Source: Drosophila persimilis (Eukaryota; Arthropoda; Insecta; Diptera; Drosophilidae). From it: a stretch of DNA of 64,000 nucleotides. Positions 41,543-52,411 of this stretch are shown here, in pieces; the first letter of the stretch is position 1; the number at the start of each line of letters is the position of its first letter. Under the pieces are notes generated by a model. That model worked only from the letters and a program-made list of their open reading frames with translations, ran no database searches and was not told the origin of the DNA. The translations under genes were made by a program, and so were the position numbers. The DNA lies in the NCBI RefSeq assembly GCF_003286085.1, contig NW_020825430.1, forward strand, positions 62,001 to 126,000, in the 5' to 3' direction.

Positions 41543-43276
41543 ACATTAATACAGCTGGATGAACCAGCAATTGGAGCATTTAATAATTTAAAGGACAGTT
41601 TAATAGCACATATTGAATTAGTACAACCAGATTACAATAAAAAATTCACATTAACCACAGATGCATCGGACATAGCAATAGGTGCAGTTTTGTCGCAAGA
41701 TGGGAATCCCATAACATTTATTTCTAAAACTTTAAGTAAAACCGAGCAATTATATGCTACTAATAAAAAAGAATTATTAGCTATTGTATGGGCATTAAAA
41801 AATTTGCGAAATTATTTATACGGAGTGAGTGGAATTGAAATACATACAGATCACCAACCTTTGTCCTTTGCAATGTCGCAAAAAAATCCAAATGTTGAAA
41901 TGAAACGTTGGTATTACTTCATAGAAAGTTTCACACCAAAAATCATTTATAAGCCAGGCTCAACTAACGTAGTAGCGGACGCGTTATCTCGGATTAAAAT
42001 AAATCATATGACAGATAGTGATGTAGACCAGACAGAATCAGAATCAGACATAAATACTCAGCATTCAGCAGAGAGTAGTTTTGAAAACGTCATTCAAGAG
42101 ACTAGCAAGCCTCTTAACCAATTTAAACAGCAGCTACTATTAGCGCAAGGGAGATTCACAGTTCATGAGTTAGTAAGAGTTTATGAAAATACCCGACATA
42201 TTATTGAATTTGATACGGTTGACAATCTGCTAATCATTTTAAAAGAATTTAATCAGCCTCACTTAACCACAGGAATACACTGCACTTTAGAAGATTTATA
42301 CCTTATCCAAAATAAGCTAAAGGAAAACTTCATAAATAAATTTCTCTTCACGAGAAAGTTCCTCCAAGATGTAGTAAATTCAGAAGATAAAGCTATAATT
42401 ATAGAAGAAACACATTGCAGAGCCCATAGAGGACTAGACGAAAATTACAAACAAATAACTAAGCTGTATTATTGGCCAAACCTGCACAAAAAATTAAAAG
42501 AATATATAAAAAATTGTGAGATCTGTAACAAAAACAAATATCACAGACACCCTGTGAAAATTCCAATTGGGGAAGCTCCCATTCCAGCAAAAGAAGGAGA
42601 TCAATTACACTTAGACATATACTATGCCAAAAACCTAACATTCATAACTTGTATAGATTCTTATTCTAAATACTTGGTGGTCAAGGAAATTCAAAGTAAA
42701 TTAAACATTGAAAATAAGGTAATGGAAATTTTGCAACACTTTCCGTTAGCAACATCATTAATGACTGACAACGAACCAAGCTTTACTTCAGCACAATTTA
42801 GATCATTCATACAAAGAAGTAACTTAACTATTTATTATGCTGATCCCAGACACAGCACCTCAAATGGTCAGGTAGAAAGGGTACATTCCACACTAACAGA
42901 AATAGCGCGGTGCATCAAGGATGAACTAAATCTAACAGATTATTCAGAAATAATAATAAGGGCGGCACTGAAATATAACCTGACGATACATTCAACGACC
43001 AATCAAATGCCATATGACATATTGTATAACAAAATAGAACACAAACATAATCCAATATTACTTAAGGAAGCTCAGACCAAAATGCTTAAGCTACATAACA
43101 AAGATAGAAGAGAAAAAGATTATAAAATAGGAGAAGTAGTTTATGAAAAGAAATTCGGGGAAAGAAATAAACTTCAATCCCGATACAAAAAGCAGGTAGT
43201 TAAGGAAAATCGACCGAATAAAATTATAATCAACAATAGAAACAGAATTATACATAAAGATAACATCAAATATTAA
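41543..43276 (+). CDS. pol: RNase H-integrase frame, array unit 2
   Basis: Same layout and length as in unit 1. One coding difference seen is Arg instead of Gly in the LFT(G/R)KFLQD segment near 42353. The frame is open and the catalytic residues of both enzymes are present. It lacks RT and a start codon of its own. Confidence 0.88.
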   Translation, partial: TLIQLDEPAIGAFNNLKDSLIAHIELVQPDYNKKFTLTTDASDIAIGAVLSQDGNPITFISKTLSKTEQLYATNKKELLAIVWALKNLRNYLYGVSGIEIHTDHQPLSFAMSQKNPNVEMKRWYYFIESFTPKIIYKPGSTNVVADALSRIKINHMTDSDVDQTESESDINTQHSAESSFENVIQETSKPLNQFKQQLLLAQGRFTVHELVRVYENTRHIIEFDTVDNLLIILKEFNQPHLTTGIHCTLEDLYLIQNKLKENFINKFLFTRKFLQDVVNSEDKAIIIEETHCRAHRGLDENYKQITKLYYWPNLHKKLKEYIKNCEICNKNKYHRHPVKIPIGEAPIPAKEGDQLHLDIYYAKNLTFITCIDSYSKYLVVKEIQSKLNIENKVMEILQHFPLATSLMTDNEPSFTSAQFRSFIQRSNLTIYYADPRHSTSNGQVERVHSTLTEIARCIKDELNLTDYSEIIIRAALKYNLTIHSTTNQMPYDILYNKIEHKHNPILLKEAQTKMLKLHNKDRREKDYKIGEVVYEKKFGERNKLQSRYKKQVVKENRPNKIIINNRNRIIHKDNIKY

Positions 43277-43292
43277 ATATTTTTTCCAGAAA

Positions 43293-44714
43293 ATGTATGC
43301 GAATATACTAATACTGACTTTTGTTATATTGACGACTTCGGAAGTAATTGACTATACGCATAGTGACTATCTATTGCTCAAAGACGACAGAGACGTTTAC
43401 ACTTATGAAACATACGCTGAACTTTTCCATATTACTAATTTGAGTTTTTATAGAGAGATAATTGATAAAGAATCCAAATATGTCAACAAATCAATTAATT
43501 CAGACGATGAGTGGGAAATATCAATGGACTTAAGTCTATTAAAATTAATGATTTCAGAATTAGTTCCAAAACGGAATGAAAGGGGGATAAATGAATTAGG
43601 TACCATTTGGAAATGGATAGCAGGCAGCCCTGATCATGACGACTTTTTGAAAATACAAAATAAAGTAAATGAATTAACTGAAAATAATAATAAACAATTT
43701 GTAATAAATTCCAAATTTTTCAAAGAAATTGAACTGCTATCAAATTCATTAAAAAATGTCATCTTCAATGAAGAAACGATACTGAGAAAGCATCGTTTAA
43801 AATTAATAACTTTTGACCTACTAAATTTAGTTGATACCATAACCCTCTTAAAAGTAAACATTTTCAATACAAAAATTTTAAATAAAAACGAAATAGAGGA
43901 CATTTATAAGCATGAAAAACATAATGTTGAACTGTCTGATCTGCTGGACATTGCAACGGTTAAAATAATTCGAAATGCAGATTTAATAATCATTTACATA
44001 AAATATCCTCAAATTAAAGATATTTGCAAGTTTTACCATGCAAGAGCCATCTCACAAAATGATGGAATGTTAGTTATAAGTGAAAAAGTTTGTGAATGTA
44101 AGGAGAAATACTATTTAATGAATAATTTTAAAAGTGAAACTTTTAACAATTATGCACAAATAAATTTAAAGAGTACCTGTTTCACCAATTTACTTAATGG
44201 CTTTAAAGCCAACTGCACTAAAAAAAGGGAAAAAAACAAAGAAATAGACATCATTCAGGATGGTGCCATATTAGTTTCAGGCAAAAATATCGTAGACAAT
44301 ACTACTTTGTTAGGATCGTATCTCCTTATATTCAACAACACAATTGTAATAAATAATATAACCCACATAAATGATAAGGGTAAAATTCTAAGATATATAT
44401 CGCATCATAGATATAGCGATTTTGAATTAGTTGATTATATACAATCGAATGATAAGCAATTTTCTTTTGATAATGTTAATATTTTAAATCCCCTTATAAC
44501 ATTAGGTAATACGGCCTTACCATTAACAACATTATTTTTAATCATTTTGATATTGTTAATGTTATTCTACTTCGGCTATAAATTAACCAAATTTGTACTT
44601 ATTAAATCAATAAGAATACCGTCAGAAGAAATAGTGGAAAGCAACATTCAAATACTGTCAGAAGAAATTAGAGCTCTATCAGAACTTCAAAATGTATCGG
44701 GACGAAACATTTAA
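43293..44714 (+). CDS. env: Env-like glycoprotein frame, array unit 2 (intact)
   Basis: 473 codons, with the same features as unit 1 (signal-like start, RNER at 94-97, membrane span about 405-432). One difference noted is Ser instead of Leu near codon 149. Conservation of two long env frames may reflect recent duplication rather than selection, since the DNA is nearly identical outside the genes too. Confidence 0.88.
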   Translation: MYANILILTFVILTTSEVIDYTHSDYLLLKDDRDVYTYETYAELFHITNLSFYREIIDKESKYVNKSINSDDEWEISMDLSLLKLMISELVPKRNERGINELGTIWKWIAGSPDHDDFLKIQNKVNELTENNNKQFVINSKFFKEIELLSNSLKNVIFNEETILRKHRLKLITFDLLNLVDTITLLKVNIFNTKILNKNEIEDIYKHEKHNVELSDLLDIATVKIIRNADLIIIYIKYPQIKDICKFYHARAISQNDGMLVISEKVCECKEKYYLMNNFKSETFNNYAQINLKSTCFTNLLNGFKANCTKKREKNKEIDIIQDGAILVSGKNIVDNTTLLGSYLLIFNNTIVINNITHINDKGKILRYISHHRYSDFELVDYIQSNDKQFSFDNVNILNPLITLGNTALPLTTLFLIILILLMLFYFGYKLTKFVLIKSIRIPSEEIVESNIQILSEEIRALSELQNVSGRNI

Positions 44715-44724
44715 GAATGGGGGG

Positions 44725-45255
44725 AGTTAACGTACCCAATTCCATTGAGCTCTTATACGAGTTGTAAACAATCTTTGGCTTTCCAAAACGAAAACAATTT
44801 CAATCTTGGGCCTCCGCCTAATTGATTTCTAAGATGTACAATCTCAAGCGCCCCCGCCGCAATCCCATTCTTTGACACTCGCCTAAATGGAAAACCAATG
44901 TTTGCCCACACCCGGCTTCTCATAAACAATCTCACTCCCGGCTTTCTGCAGATCCTGCACTTTAGGCCTTTTACAGTTCTCTCTTTGGATGACGAAATCT
45001 AATACTCGGGATGGCGAAATCAATTGAAATGTTTATAGAAAAACGATTCCCGAAAGGGATCAACTAGGCAAAGATCAGAAAGTTCAAATCAGTCTTGATC
45101 CAGCAGCGACACCGCAAAGTCTAGCTAAATATTAAGATCGCGCAATCCCTTGCCCGGAATTCCTTTGTGACCCTCTACTTAAATCTATATCAGTGAAGTT
45201 CGAAGTAAAATAAAAACTTTTTAAAAACACAATCCGCTACCGCAGTTGTTTAATT
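44725..45255 (+). repeat. LTR of array unit 2
   Basis: 531 bp, ending TTTAATT and followed by TGCATATGTGC, the start of the genomic flank. Confidence 0.92.
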
Positions 45256-46276
45256 TGCATATGTGCTGCAGCTAAATTGCCAAATTGACCGCGACGTGTG
45301 TGCAAATAATTAAACAAACAAAACTAAAAATCACCGCGTCGGTCGTGCAATACCCTGTCTGCAGCTATATACAAAAGGAGACACATATACCATCTACCCA
45401 AGAAGATCCAAGTGGAGCATCCAGTATAAGAAGAGGAGAGTACAGCACCTGGAATTTCCTATCTTCCCAAGAGGTATTTGTGCAAAAAATTGAAAGCTCG
45501 AGTGAAGACGAAAAGATTCAAAAACTCGCAATTATTGTCTTGTGCTGAAACAATTGCACCTCGCTTTCAATTCTTGGCACAAGTATGACATAGTAGAGCT
45601 AGGTTGCATGCTGTAGTTAGAGTTGAGCATATATATTAATACATATATACATATGTACATCTAACCCTCTTGGACGCAATAACTACTCATATAACTCATT
45701 TTAACTGCAATCGCTGTCGCCCCTTTCCCCTTTCTCGTTTTCGTTGTGTCAAATATACATATGTATAGTTGGGTCGTTGGCCAAGCACGCATACCAATAC
45801 GCAGCTGCAGCGGTGAATTTTTTCGTCTCGCTTTCGCACTTCACCGTTGCTTATCGTTGTTCTTTGGTTTGGCGCGCTTGATCCAAACTAAACACCAAGT
45901 GACGCGCTACCCTGTTTTCGTCGGGTATATTCGTTTGGTGTCAGTAGGATCCAACTATCAATTAAGACAAAGTCGTGCCTCGCAAATCAATTTAGCGTCG
46001 ATCGTTGTCGGTGCATACGTATACACAACATCCATTCTTCAGAACTGCAGCGGTGAAATTTTTCGTTTTCGCTTGTCACCAGTGCAGTTCGTTGCTATTT
46101 TTGTGTGGTTTTCGTGTACGCGCCAGCCAAGCGACGCTCTACCCTAAATTTTTCGGGTATATTGGTTTTTCACCTCGTTTGGGTACAATTACCCATTATT
46201 TCATTGAGTGCCTCGGCATTAAATACGATTATTAGAAACGATCTTTCGCCTTCAGTTGCTTGTATTGAGAATCAAT
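45256..46276 (+). other. Array flank and leader of the BEL/Pao element
   Basis: The first 165 bases are the flank amplified in the array. From about 45700 the sequence looks like a BEL/Pao LTR or leader: two imperfect repeats about 240 bases apart each contain GCAGCGGTGAA(A/T)TTTTTCGT and a later GACGC(G/T)CTACCCT...TCGGGTATAT block (45805-45935 and 46046-46170). No coding sequence is recognised; the 5' LTR border cannot be placed because no matching 3' copy is seen. Confidence 0.5.
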
Positions 46277-48973
46277 ATGACCTCAAAAGCCAACAATATC
46301 GTCCTTGAAGAGATGAAGAAAAAGCGCAGTTGCCGTGTCAAAGGCATTCGTTTATTAGCGGACCGTTTAGAAGCGGGGGATATTCCGCTGGTATTGACGG
46401 AGCTCGAGTGCAGACTCGAAACGCTGATGCGTAGCATTGACACGGCACGCGAACTTCAAGAGAAGATCGAAGATATAGACATTGACGATGAATTTGGAGT
46501 CGAGTTGGAAGAACTCTCAATTGTCACAAAGGCAAAATTAATGTCTCTCATTTGCGCATTAAAGACAGCTGATGAGACAATACCGGCAGTACCAGCTTAT
46601 GGTGGCCCAACTCGTGCTCGCCTTCCGAAGTTAGCTCTGCCGCAGTTCAGCGGCAACTTTTCGGACTTTAAAAACTTCATAGGTTTATTTGAGACTCTAG
46701 TTCACAATGACCAAAGCATTCCAATTATCGAAAAGTTCAACCATTTGCTTTCGTGTCTCTCCGGTGAAGCGTTGGGAAAAGTTAGGGCTTTCCAAGTAAC
46801 CGAGACCAACTACGAGAAAGCAATGGCTAGCTTAAAACGGGTCTACGATAATGATTGTCTGATCTTTAAAAATCACATTGATGCCCTATTTAATCTTCCC
46901 AAAATGACCCAGCAATCAGCATCGTCCTTAAGGAACCTTATCGATACCGCCTCATCCATATATGGTTCGTTGTTGTCGATAGGCGATGATAAAAAGATCT
47001 CGAATGCGATGATTATTCATCTCGTCTTGAGCAAAGTCGATCCGGTGACCAAAGAGAAATGGGAAGAACAGCTCGATTATGACAAACTGCCACTTTGGAC
47101 GGACTGTGAAAAATTGCTTAATCGCAGATATCAGCATCTTTCGGCCGAAAATTCGGACAAACCAAAGCAGGAGCAGAAAGCTGTGCCAAGCAAGCCGCAC
47201 AATCGGAGCTCATTCGCGTGTTCCACCGCGAATACCAAAAACCAACAATTCAGCTACTGCAATGCGAAAGGCTATTTGTTGACAGATTGCAGTCCATTTG
47301 GTCGGCTGGCAGTAATGCAAAGGTTCGAATTCGCCAAAACTGCATCCATGTTCATCAATTGTCTGCAGCCAGGCCGCTCTGTAGTACGATGCAAAGCTAA
47401 GAAGTGTCGAGTGTGTGGCTGCTCACACCATACCTTATTGCATAGGTACACAGTGGCGAATAAAAGTCTAGCGTTACCATCACCCCCAGAGAATTCTTCT
47501 CCTCCTCCCAATCAGAATCAACCTTCCACTTCGCATGCTCTCCATGCGACAGCTATGGATAGAGTTATTCTGGCTACGTCGATCGTAAGCGTCCGAACAA
47601 ATAATGGTGAACATGTTTTGGCCCGAGCTCTGCTTGACTCGGGGTCTCAAACCAATTTTATAACTGAGGACTTAGCACAGCGCTTACAGATCCGTAGGGA
47701 GGAGTCGTGTATCAACTTGCTTGGTATTGGTGAATCCAATTCACAAGTCAAGAAAAAGATACACACGGTGGTGAAGTCGCGAATTACTGGTAGTGAGTTT
47801 TCGGTTGATTTCTGGATTCTAAGGTCCATTTCGGGGTATCACCCTGATCAGACACTTAACGTGAGTGACTGGAAAATCCCGAAGAACTTACCACTTGCAG
47901 ACCCATATTTCTTCAAGTCACAGAAGATAGATATGTTGATAGGTGCAGAAACATTTTTCGAACTTCTATCTGTTGGTCAGATTCGACAAGGTCCTGACTA
48001 TCCAACTCTGCAGAAAACGCTTCTCGGCTGGATTGTGTCGGGCAGATACACTCCAAAGGTGACTGCCACCCAAGAAGCTAGGAATTGTTTGAGTTGTCGA
48101 GAAGAGTCAGTGATCCACATCGACAATACATTACAAAAGTTTTGGTCACTGGAAGCCTTGCCGTCTTCTAAAAAGTCTTTATCTCCTGAACACAAGTTAT
48201 GTGAAAAGCATTATAGATGGACTACTCAGGTCGTGCCTTCAGGTCGGTTTGAAGTAAGACTGCCGTTCAAATCAGATCCCAGTATCTTAGGCAACTCCTT
48301 TGAAGTGGCTAAACGGCGGTTTTTATCGCTTGAAAAAAGATTGTCTCGTGACCCCGAGTTGCAGAAAATGTACTTGGAGTTCATGGAAGAGTACCTCTCC
48401 TTGGGTCACATGTCTACCACAGACAACACAATCCCCAAAACTCCACATTATTTCATTCCACATCAGTGTGTGTTGAAGCCTCAAAGCACGTCGACCAAGC
48501 TCCGCGTCGTTTTCGATGCGTCTTGTAAAACGTCCTCTCAGGTGGCCTTGAACGACATATTGATGGTCGGTCCTACGATACAGGATGAGCTGTATTCGAC
48601 ATTGCTCCGATTCAGACTACACAGGTACGCCTTGACAGCCGATGTCAAGAAGATGTATCGCCAAGTCTGGGTCGCTGATGCGGATAGACAATTCCAGCTC
48701 ATAGTGTGGAGAAGAGACCCTTCTGAGTCCTTGAGAATATACCAGCTCAACACCGTAACATATGGGACTGGACCAGCCCCATTTTTGGCTATTCGGTGTT
48801 TGAAGAGGTTGAGTGAGTCTGCAAAACTCTCATTCCCTAAAGCTGCTGAAGTTATTGACTCCGACTTCTATGTCGATGACATGTTGACTGGTGCTGGTTG
48901 CGTAGAGGAGTTAAAGACAATTAAGTCTGATGTGGCTCAGGTTCTTCAAACCGCTGGGTTTGAATTGACTTAA
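46277..48973 (+). pseudogene. gag-pol: BEL/Pao Gag, protease and reverse transcriptase (stop in RT)
   Basis: 898 codons from ATG 46277 (the frame extends seven codons further upstream via TTG). The Gag region has the LPKLALPQFSGNFSDFKNFI and HLLSCLSGEAL motifs of the Pao-type Gag (DUF1759). The first zinc knuckle is degenerate (SYCNAKGYLLTDC lacks the first Cys and the His); a second Cys cluster CRVCGCSHHTLLH follows. The protease motif ALLDSGSQTNFIT is at about residue 452. The Pao RT includes LRVVFDASCKTSSQ and the catalytic FYVDDMLTG at about residue 864. A TAA at 48971 interrupts the RT where relatives have lysine; the same frame continues beyond it. The polyprotein would carry particle, protease and polymerase functions. 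Confidence 0.88.
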
Positions 48974-49750
48974 TGGTTTTCGAACTCACCTGAGGTCACC
49001 GCATCCGAGAGCACAGTTAAACCGATAACGATCTCGGACTCAGAGTCAACTAAGGCGTTAGGAATATCGTGGCTGCCACACGAAGACGTCTTTAAGTTCC
49101 AAATTGACACGTCAGTTATGGGTCTCCGAGCGACAAAACTGAACATATTATCGGTGACATCAAAGCTGTTTGACCCCCTTGGCTTGTTAAGTCCTTTAGT
49201 AATTAAGGGAAAGATCCTACTGCAGGAGCTTTGGCTCAACAAGCTAGATTGGGATGAGTCAATTCCAATGAACTTGGAAACAGCATGGAACTTATTAAAA
49301 GAATCCTTGGGTCAGTTGGAGAAGATTACCATACCTCGATTTGTGCATACTGATCCCATGTCACCGATTCAAGTACATGCCTTTGCCGACGCATCCATGA
49401 GAGCTTATGGAGCCTGCGTCTATATCCGTAGAAAGACTGCAGAAGGTTTCAAGGTCTCCTTGTTGACTGCAAAGTCGAAAGTAGCGCCACTCAAGACGAA
49501 AACGCTCCCAAGGCTTGAGTTATGTGCCGCTCACCTTCTAGCAGACCTTTGTTACCGAATCAAATCACTGCTCAAGGATCCAATTGATAAAATGATATTA
49601 TGGTCAGATTCAGAAGTTACTCTTCATTGGATCAGATCCCACCCTTCGTCGTTGTCAACATTCGTTGCGAACCGAGTAGCGGAGATTCAAGAGTGGTCAA
49701 GTGAAGCTACGTGGCGGCATGTGCCAACAAAACAGAACCAGCAGACATAG
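48974..49750 (+). pseudogene. pol: BEL/Pao RT end and RNase H
   Basis: Continues in the same frame as the preceding part after the stop at 48971. It contains KLFDPLGLLSPLVIKGKIL and the RNase H blocks IQVHAFADASMRAYGACVY, LPRLELCAAHLLA and LWSDSEVTLHWI (about 49365-49640). It ends with a frameshift near 49735, in the VPTKQNPAD motif region, after which reading continues in the next frame. Confidence 0.88.
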
Positions 49751-51407
49751 TTTCGAGAGGTTGTGACGTAGAGGAAATCGTGCAGTCGATCTGGTTTGGT
49801 GGACCAGAGTTCTTAAAGTTTGAAGAAGAGAGCTGGCCCAGAAATCCACACTTCGAGCTTTCCGAAGAAGAGATACAGATGGAAAGTCGGAAGAAATCGG
49901 TCGGACTGACCGTCGCGGCCAAGCCAAATTACTTAGTGGATGTAATCGAGGGATACTCGTCACACCTCAAACTGCTAAGAGTGTTCGTTTTCGTGTTCCG
50001 CTTCATCCGAAAATGCAAAGACAAAAGTCTCAACTTTGGAAAAATTCCGTCATCCGTAGAATACGACGAGGCGTTTCTAAAAATAGTCGAAATAACACAG
50101 AAAAATGAGTCTCAAGAAGATATTGAAAGGGTTCGTAAAGGCACCAAGTTAGGCCCCAGTCTTCAGCGCTTGAATCCCTTCATCCATGAAGAGGCTGGGA
50201 CATGGTGCTCTTTTTCGTTGTTGCGAGTTGGGGGGCGACTAGTTAACGCTCCTATGTCATATAATGCCAAGTTTCCCTTGTTATTGACAAAACGCTCGCA
50301 GTTTGTGCAGACATACGTTCGCTATCTGCATCAAACGAATTTTCATGCCGGCCCACGAGCACTCGTGAGTATCCTTAGACAGCGCATTTGGATAGTGAAT
50401 GCTCAGGCGGTCTGCAGGGCGACAGTTAGGTCGTGTATTCGTTGCTTTAAATGCAAGCCGCTACTCCAGACCGGCTCCGTGCTCTCCGCCCATTTTCAGT
50501 ATGTGGCGTTGATTTTTGTGGCCCAGTCTATACGACTCTGAAAATTCGTGGAAGGCCCCTTTATAAGTCCTACATAGCGTTATTTGTCTGTTTTGCGTCC
50601 AAGGCGGTTCATTTAGAAATTGTCTCCGATTTGACGACTAATTCCTTCTTGTTGGCATTCCAAAGGTTCGTCGGTCGTCGAGGATGTCCGCCACGCGTGA
50701 ACTGCGACAACGCGACAAATTTCGTCGGAGCAAGTCGCCACTTCAGCGAACTGCGGAGGAAGATAGAGGCGGAAGCGGACGCGATACGCGAATTTGCGTC
50801 AAGAAGCGGGTGCGAGTTTGCCTTCATACCGCCTCGAGCACCGCACATGGGCGGACTGTGGGAGGCCGGTGTGAAGTCTGCCAAGGGCCTACTCCTACGG
50901 GCAGTCGGAAGCGCTCTCCTCACCGCAGAGGAGCTGGAGACCGTGCTGGTCGGGATCGAGGCGGTACTCAACTCGCGCGCGCTAGGACCCGTAAGTCCAG
51001 ACTCAAGCGACGGAGACGCGCTGACTCCCGGGCACCTGCTGACAGGCGGGCCGCTCATCGCACCCCCAGCACCCAGGACCCCGGACCAGGAGGGTCTGAG
51101 CTGCTTAAAGCGATGGCGGCTTGTCTCGTCAGCCAGGCAAATGTTCTGGCAGCGATGGTCCCGAGAGTATGTGCTGGGATTGCAAATAAGATGCAAGTGG
51201 CACCAGGAGGAGCCAAACATAAAGGAAGGCGACCTCGTCATCGTCGCCGAGGACAACCTGCCCCCTCAACAGTGGCTCCTCGGAAGGGTGGTCGGAACAA
51301 CCGCCGGGCAGGACGGAAGGATCAGAGTGGTCGACCTAAGGACGATCAGCGGAGCCACGTTCAGGCGTATAATAATTGTTATTAGGATCGTATTTTATGA
51401 AGTCTAG
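49736..51407 (+). pseudogene. pol: BEL/Pao integrase
   Basis: Two frames separated by an indel between about 50451 and 50541. The first (to 50541) contains the linker and the zinc-binding HQTNFHAGPRALVSILRQ...CIRCFKCKP block. The second (to 51407) contains the catalytic core (GVDFCGPVY, NCDNATNFVG, and the Glu in HMGGLWEAGVKSAK) and the C-terminal DUF5641-like region (DLVIVAEDNLPPQQWLLGRV). GC content rises sharply after 50640. Because of the two shifts no complete integrase can be made. Confidence 0.87.
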
Positions 51408-51660
51408 TGTAAGTTAGGCTAGGGCAAAGCGGGAGCGCAATAAAAGCTCGCTCTCTCGCTCTTGGCGAATTCGCCCCGCTTTGCCACCGTAGGTAAGGTA
51501 GGCATAGAAGATTTTGTTTTAATATATGAAAGAAGTCGAGAAAAATCCATGAAATCGAACGCACGCAATCCTTTTCTTTCGTCGTATTAAAATAAAAAAT
51601 TGCAGTCACCCAAGTTGTTTCGGTATCGTTATTTAGAAAAACTATTCTAAAATTTCAACT
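51408..51660 (+). other. 3' end or LTR of the BEL/Pao element (border uncertain)
   Basis: After the integrase stop comes TGTAAGTTAGGC..., then a GCGAATTCGCC-like inverted-repeat region and an AATAAAAAATTGCAG near 51590. It is probably part of the 3' LTR, but no matching 5' copy was found. Confidence 0.4.
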
Positions 51661-52081
51661 ACTATAAACAATCCGACACTGGCAGCTTCGAAACCCCATA
51701 AACAATCTCACGCTCGAAATGGACCACGCGTAGCCGATTGCAGGCAATGTAAACAAACACCCTAAGCTAGAAGTGGAACATAAAACAATAGATGCCGCAC
51801 TAGAATCCAGCCGCACTAAAATCCAGCCGCACTAGAATCACGCCACTCTTCAGAGATCAATTACTAATCGATTCTCAAGAACCACGCCATCGTAGCTGAC
51901 CAATCAGAGGCCCTATTCTCAGCCACCCCCAAGTAATGCAAGACCGATCATACGCAGCGGAAGCCTTTCATCAAAAGCCGCCTTTCCCACATATCGATCG
52001 AGTCACGTACTCCATCTCCGAAGCCGAAGTCGAAGCCAACGCCTCCGAATCCAAATCCGAATCCCAAGCCGAGCATCATGA

Positions 52082-52116
52082 TATAAATAGTCTACATTTA
52101 AGAAGGCAAATCAGTT
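52082..52116 (+). promoter_or_regulatory. Core promoter in the LTR: TATA box and initiator
   Basis: TATAAATA at 52082-52089 and the Drosophila initiator TCAGTT at 52111-52116. The spacing from the first T to the initiator A is 31 bases, as expected for an RNA polymerase II promoter. Confidence 0.7.
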
Positions 52117-52244
52117 CTGTTCAAGACAAACGTCAATCGCGACACCGTCGGAGAATTCAACAAAAGTTAATTCCATTCAAGACATCGGACATCAGTCATC
52201 GTCGGAGAAATAACTAATCAATGTGCACTAAGTTTAAGTGAAAG

Positions 52245-52250
52245 AATAAA
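52245..52250 (+). terminator. Polyadenylation signal AATAAA in the LTR
   Basis: AATAAA about 130 bases after the predicted start site and 40 bases before the LTR end, typical of an R-U5 border. Confidence 0.65.
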
Positions 52251-52290
52251 ATCTTTTTTAAAACGCAAACTGCAGTGTCGCATATTTAAC

Positions 52291-52308
52291 TGGCGCAGTC
52301 GGTAGAAT
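52291..52308 (+). promoter_or_regulatory. Primer-binding site (tRNA-Ser type)
   Basis: TGGCGCAGTCGGTAGAAT is the site used by the 17.6/297/ZAM group, thought to pair with a serine tRNA. It separates this element from the gypsy-type family elsewhere in the window. Confidence 0.85.
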
Positions 52309-52411
52309 CTCAGTTAAAAGTGAACCCCTTTTTTTAGACGATCAATTGGCGTAGTGACAGTTACAGTGCGTAATAAAATAAAAAAAAATAAATAAATAAA
52401 AAGAAATCAAC

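Larger units (their letters stand above)
37492..45255 (+). repeat. Tandem array: two 3882-bp units of host flank, truncated gypsy and LTR
   Basis: Unit 1 is 37492-41373 and unit 2 41374-45255. Each contains 165 bases of flanking DNA, 4 bases of filler, gypsy sequence from late RT/RNase H through env, and one LTR. The partial copy at 36172-37491 precedes them and a further copy of the flank (45256-45420) follows and continues into unique DNA. Only a handful of differences separate the units (for example at 37689/41571, 38471/42353 and 39857/43739). Confidence 0.93.
51661..52290 (+). repeat. 5' LTR of the second errantivirus (left border approximate)
   Basis: Ends CATATTTAAC immediately before the tRNA-Ser primer site. 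It contains three copies of an 18-base repeat GCCGCACTA(G/A)AATC (about 51790-51845) and short GAAGCC/GAATCC repeats (52020-52075). Promoter and polyadenylation signals are listed separately. The left border is not definable without the other LTR. Confidence 0.65.

Noticed and set aside
50684..51385. Arg-rich overlapping frame of 233 codons within the BEL/Pao integrase
   Set aside because: Shadow of the GC-rich integrase frame, which has the catalytic motifs.
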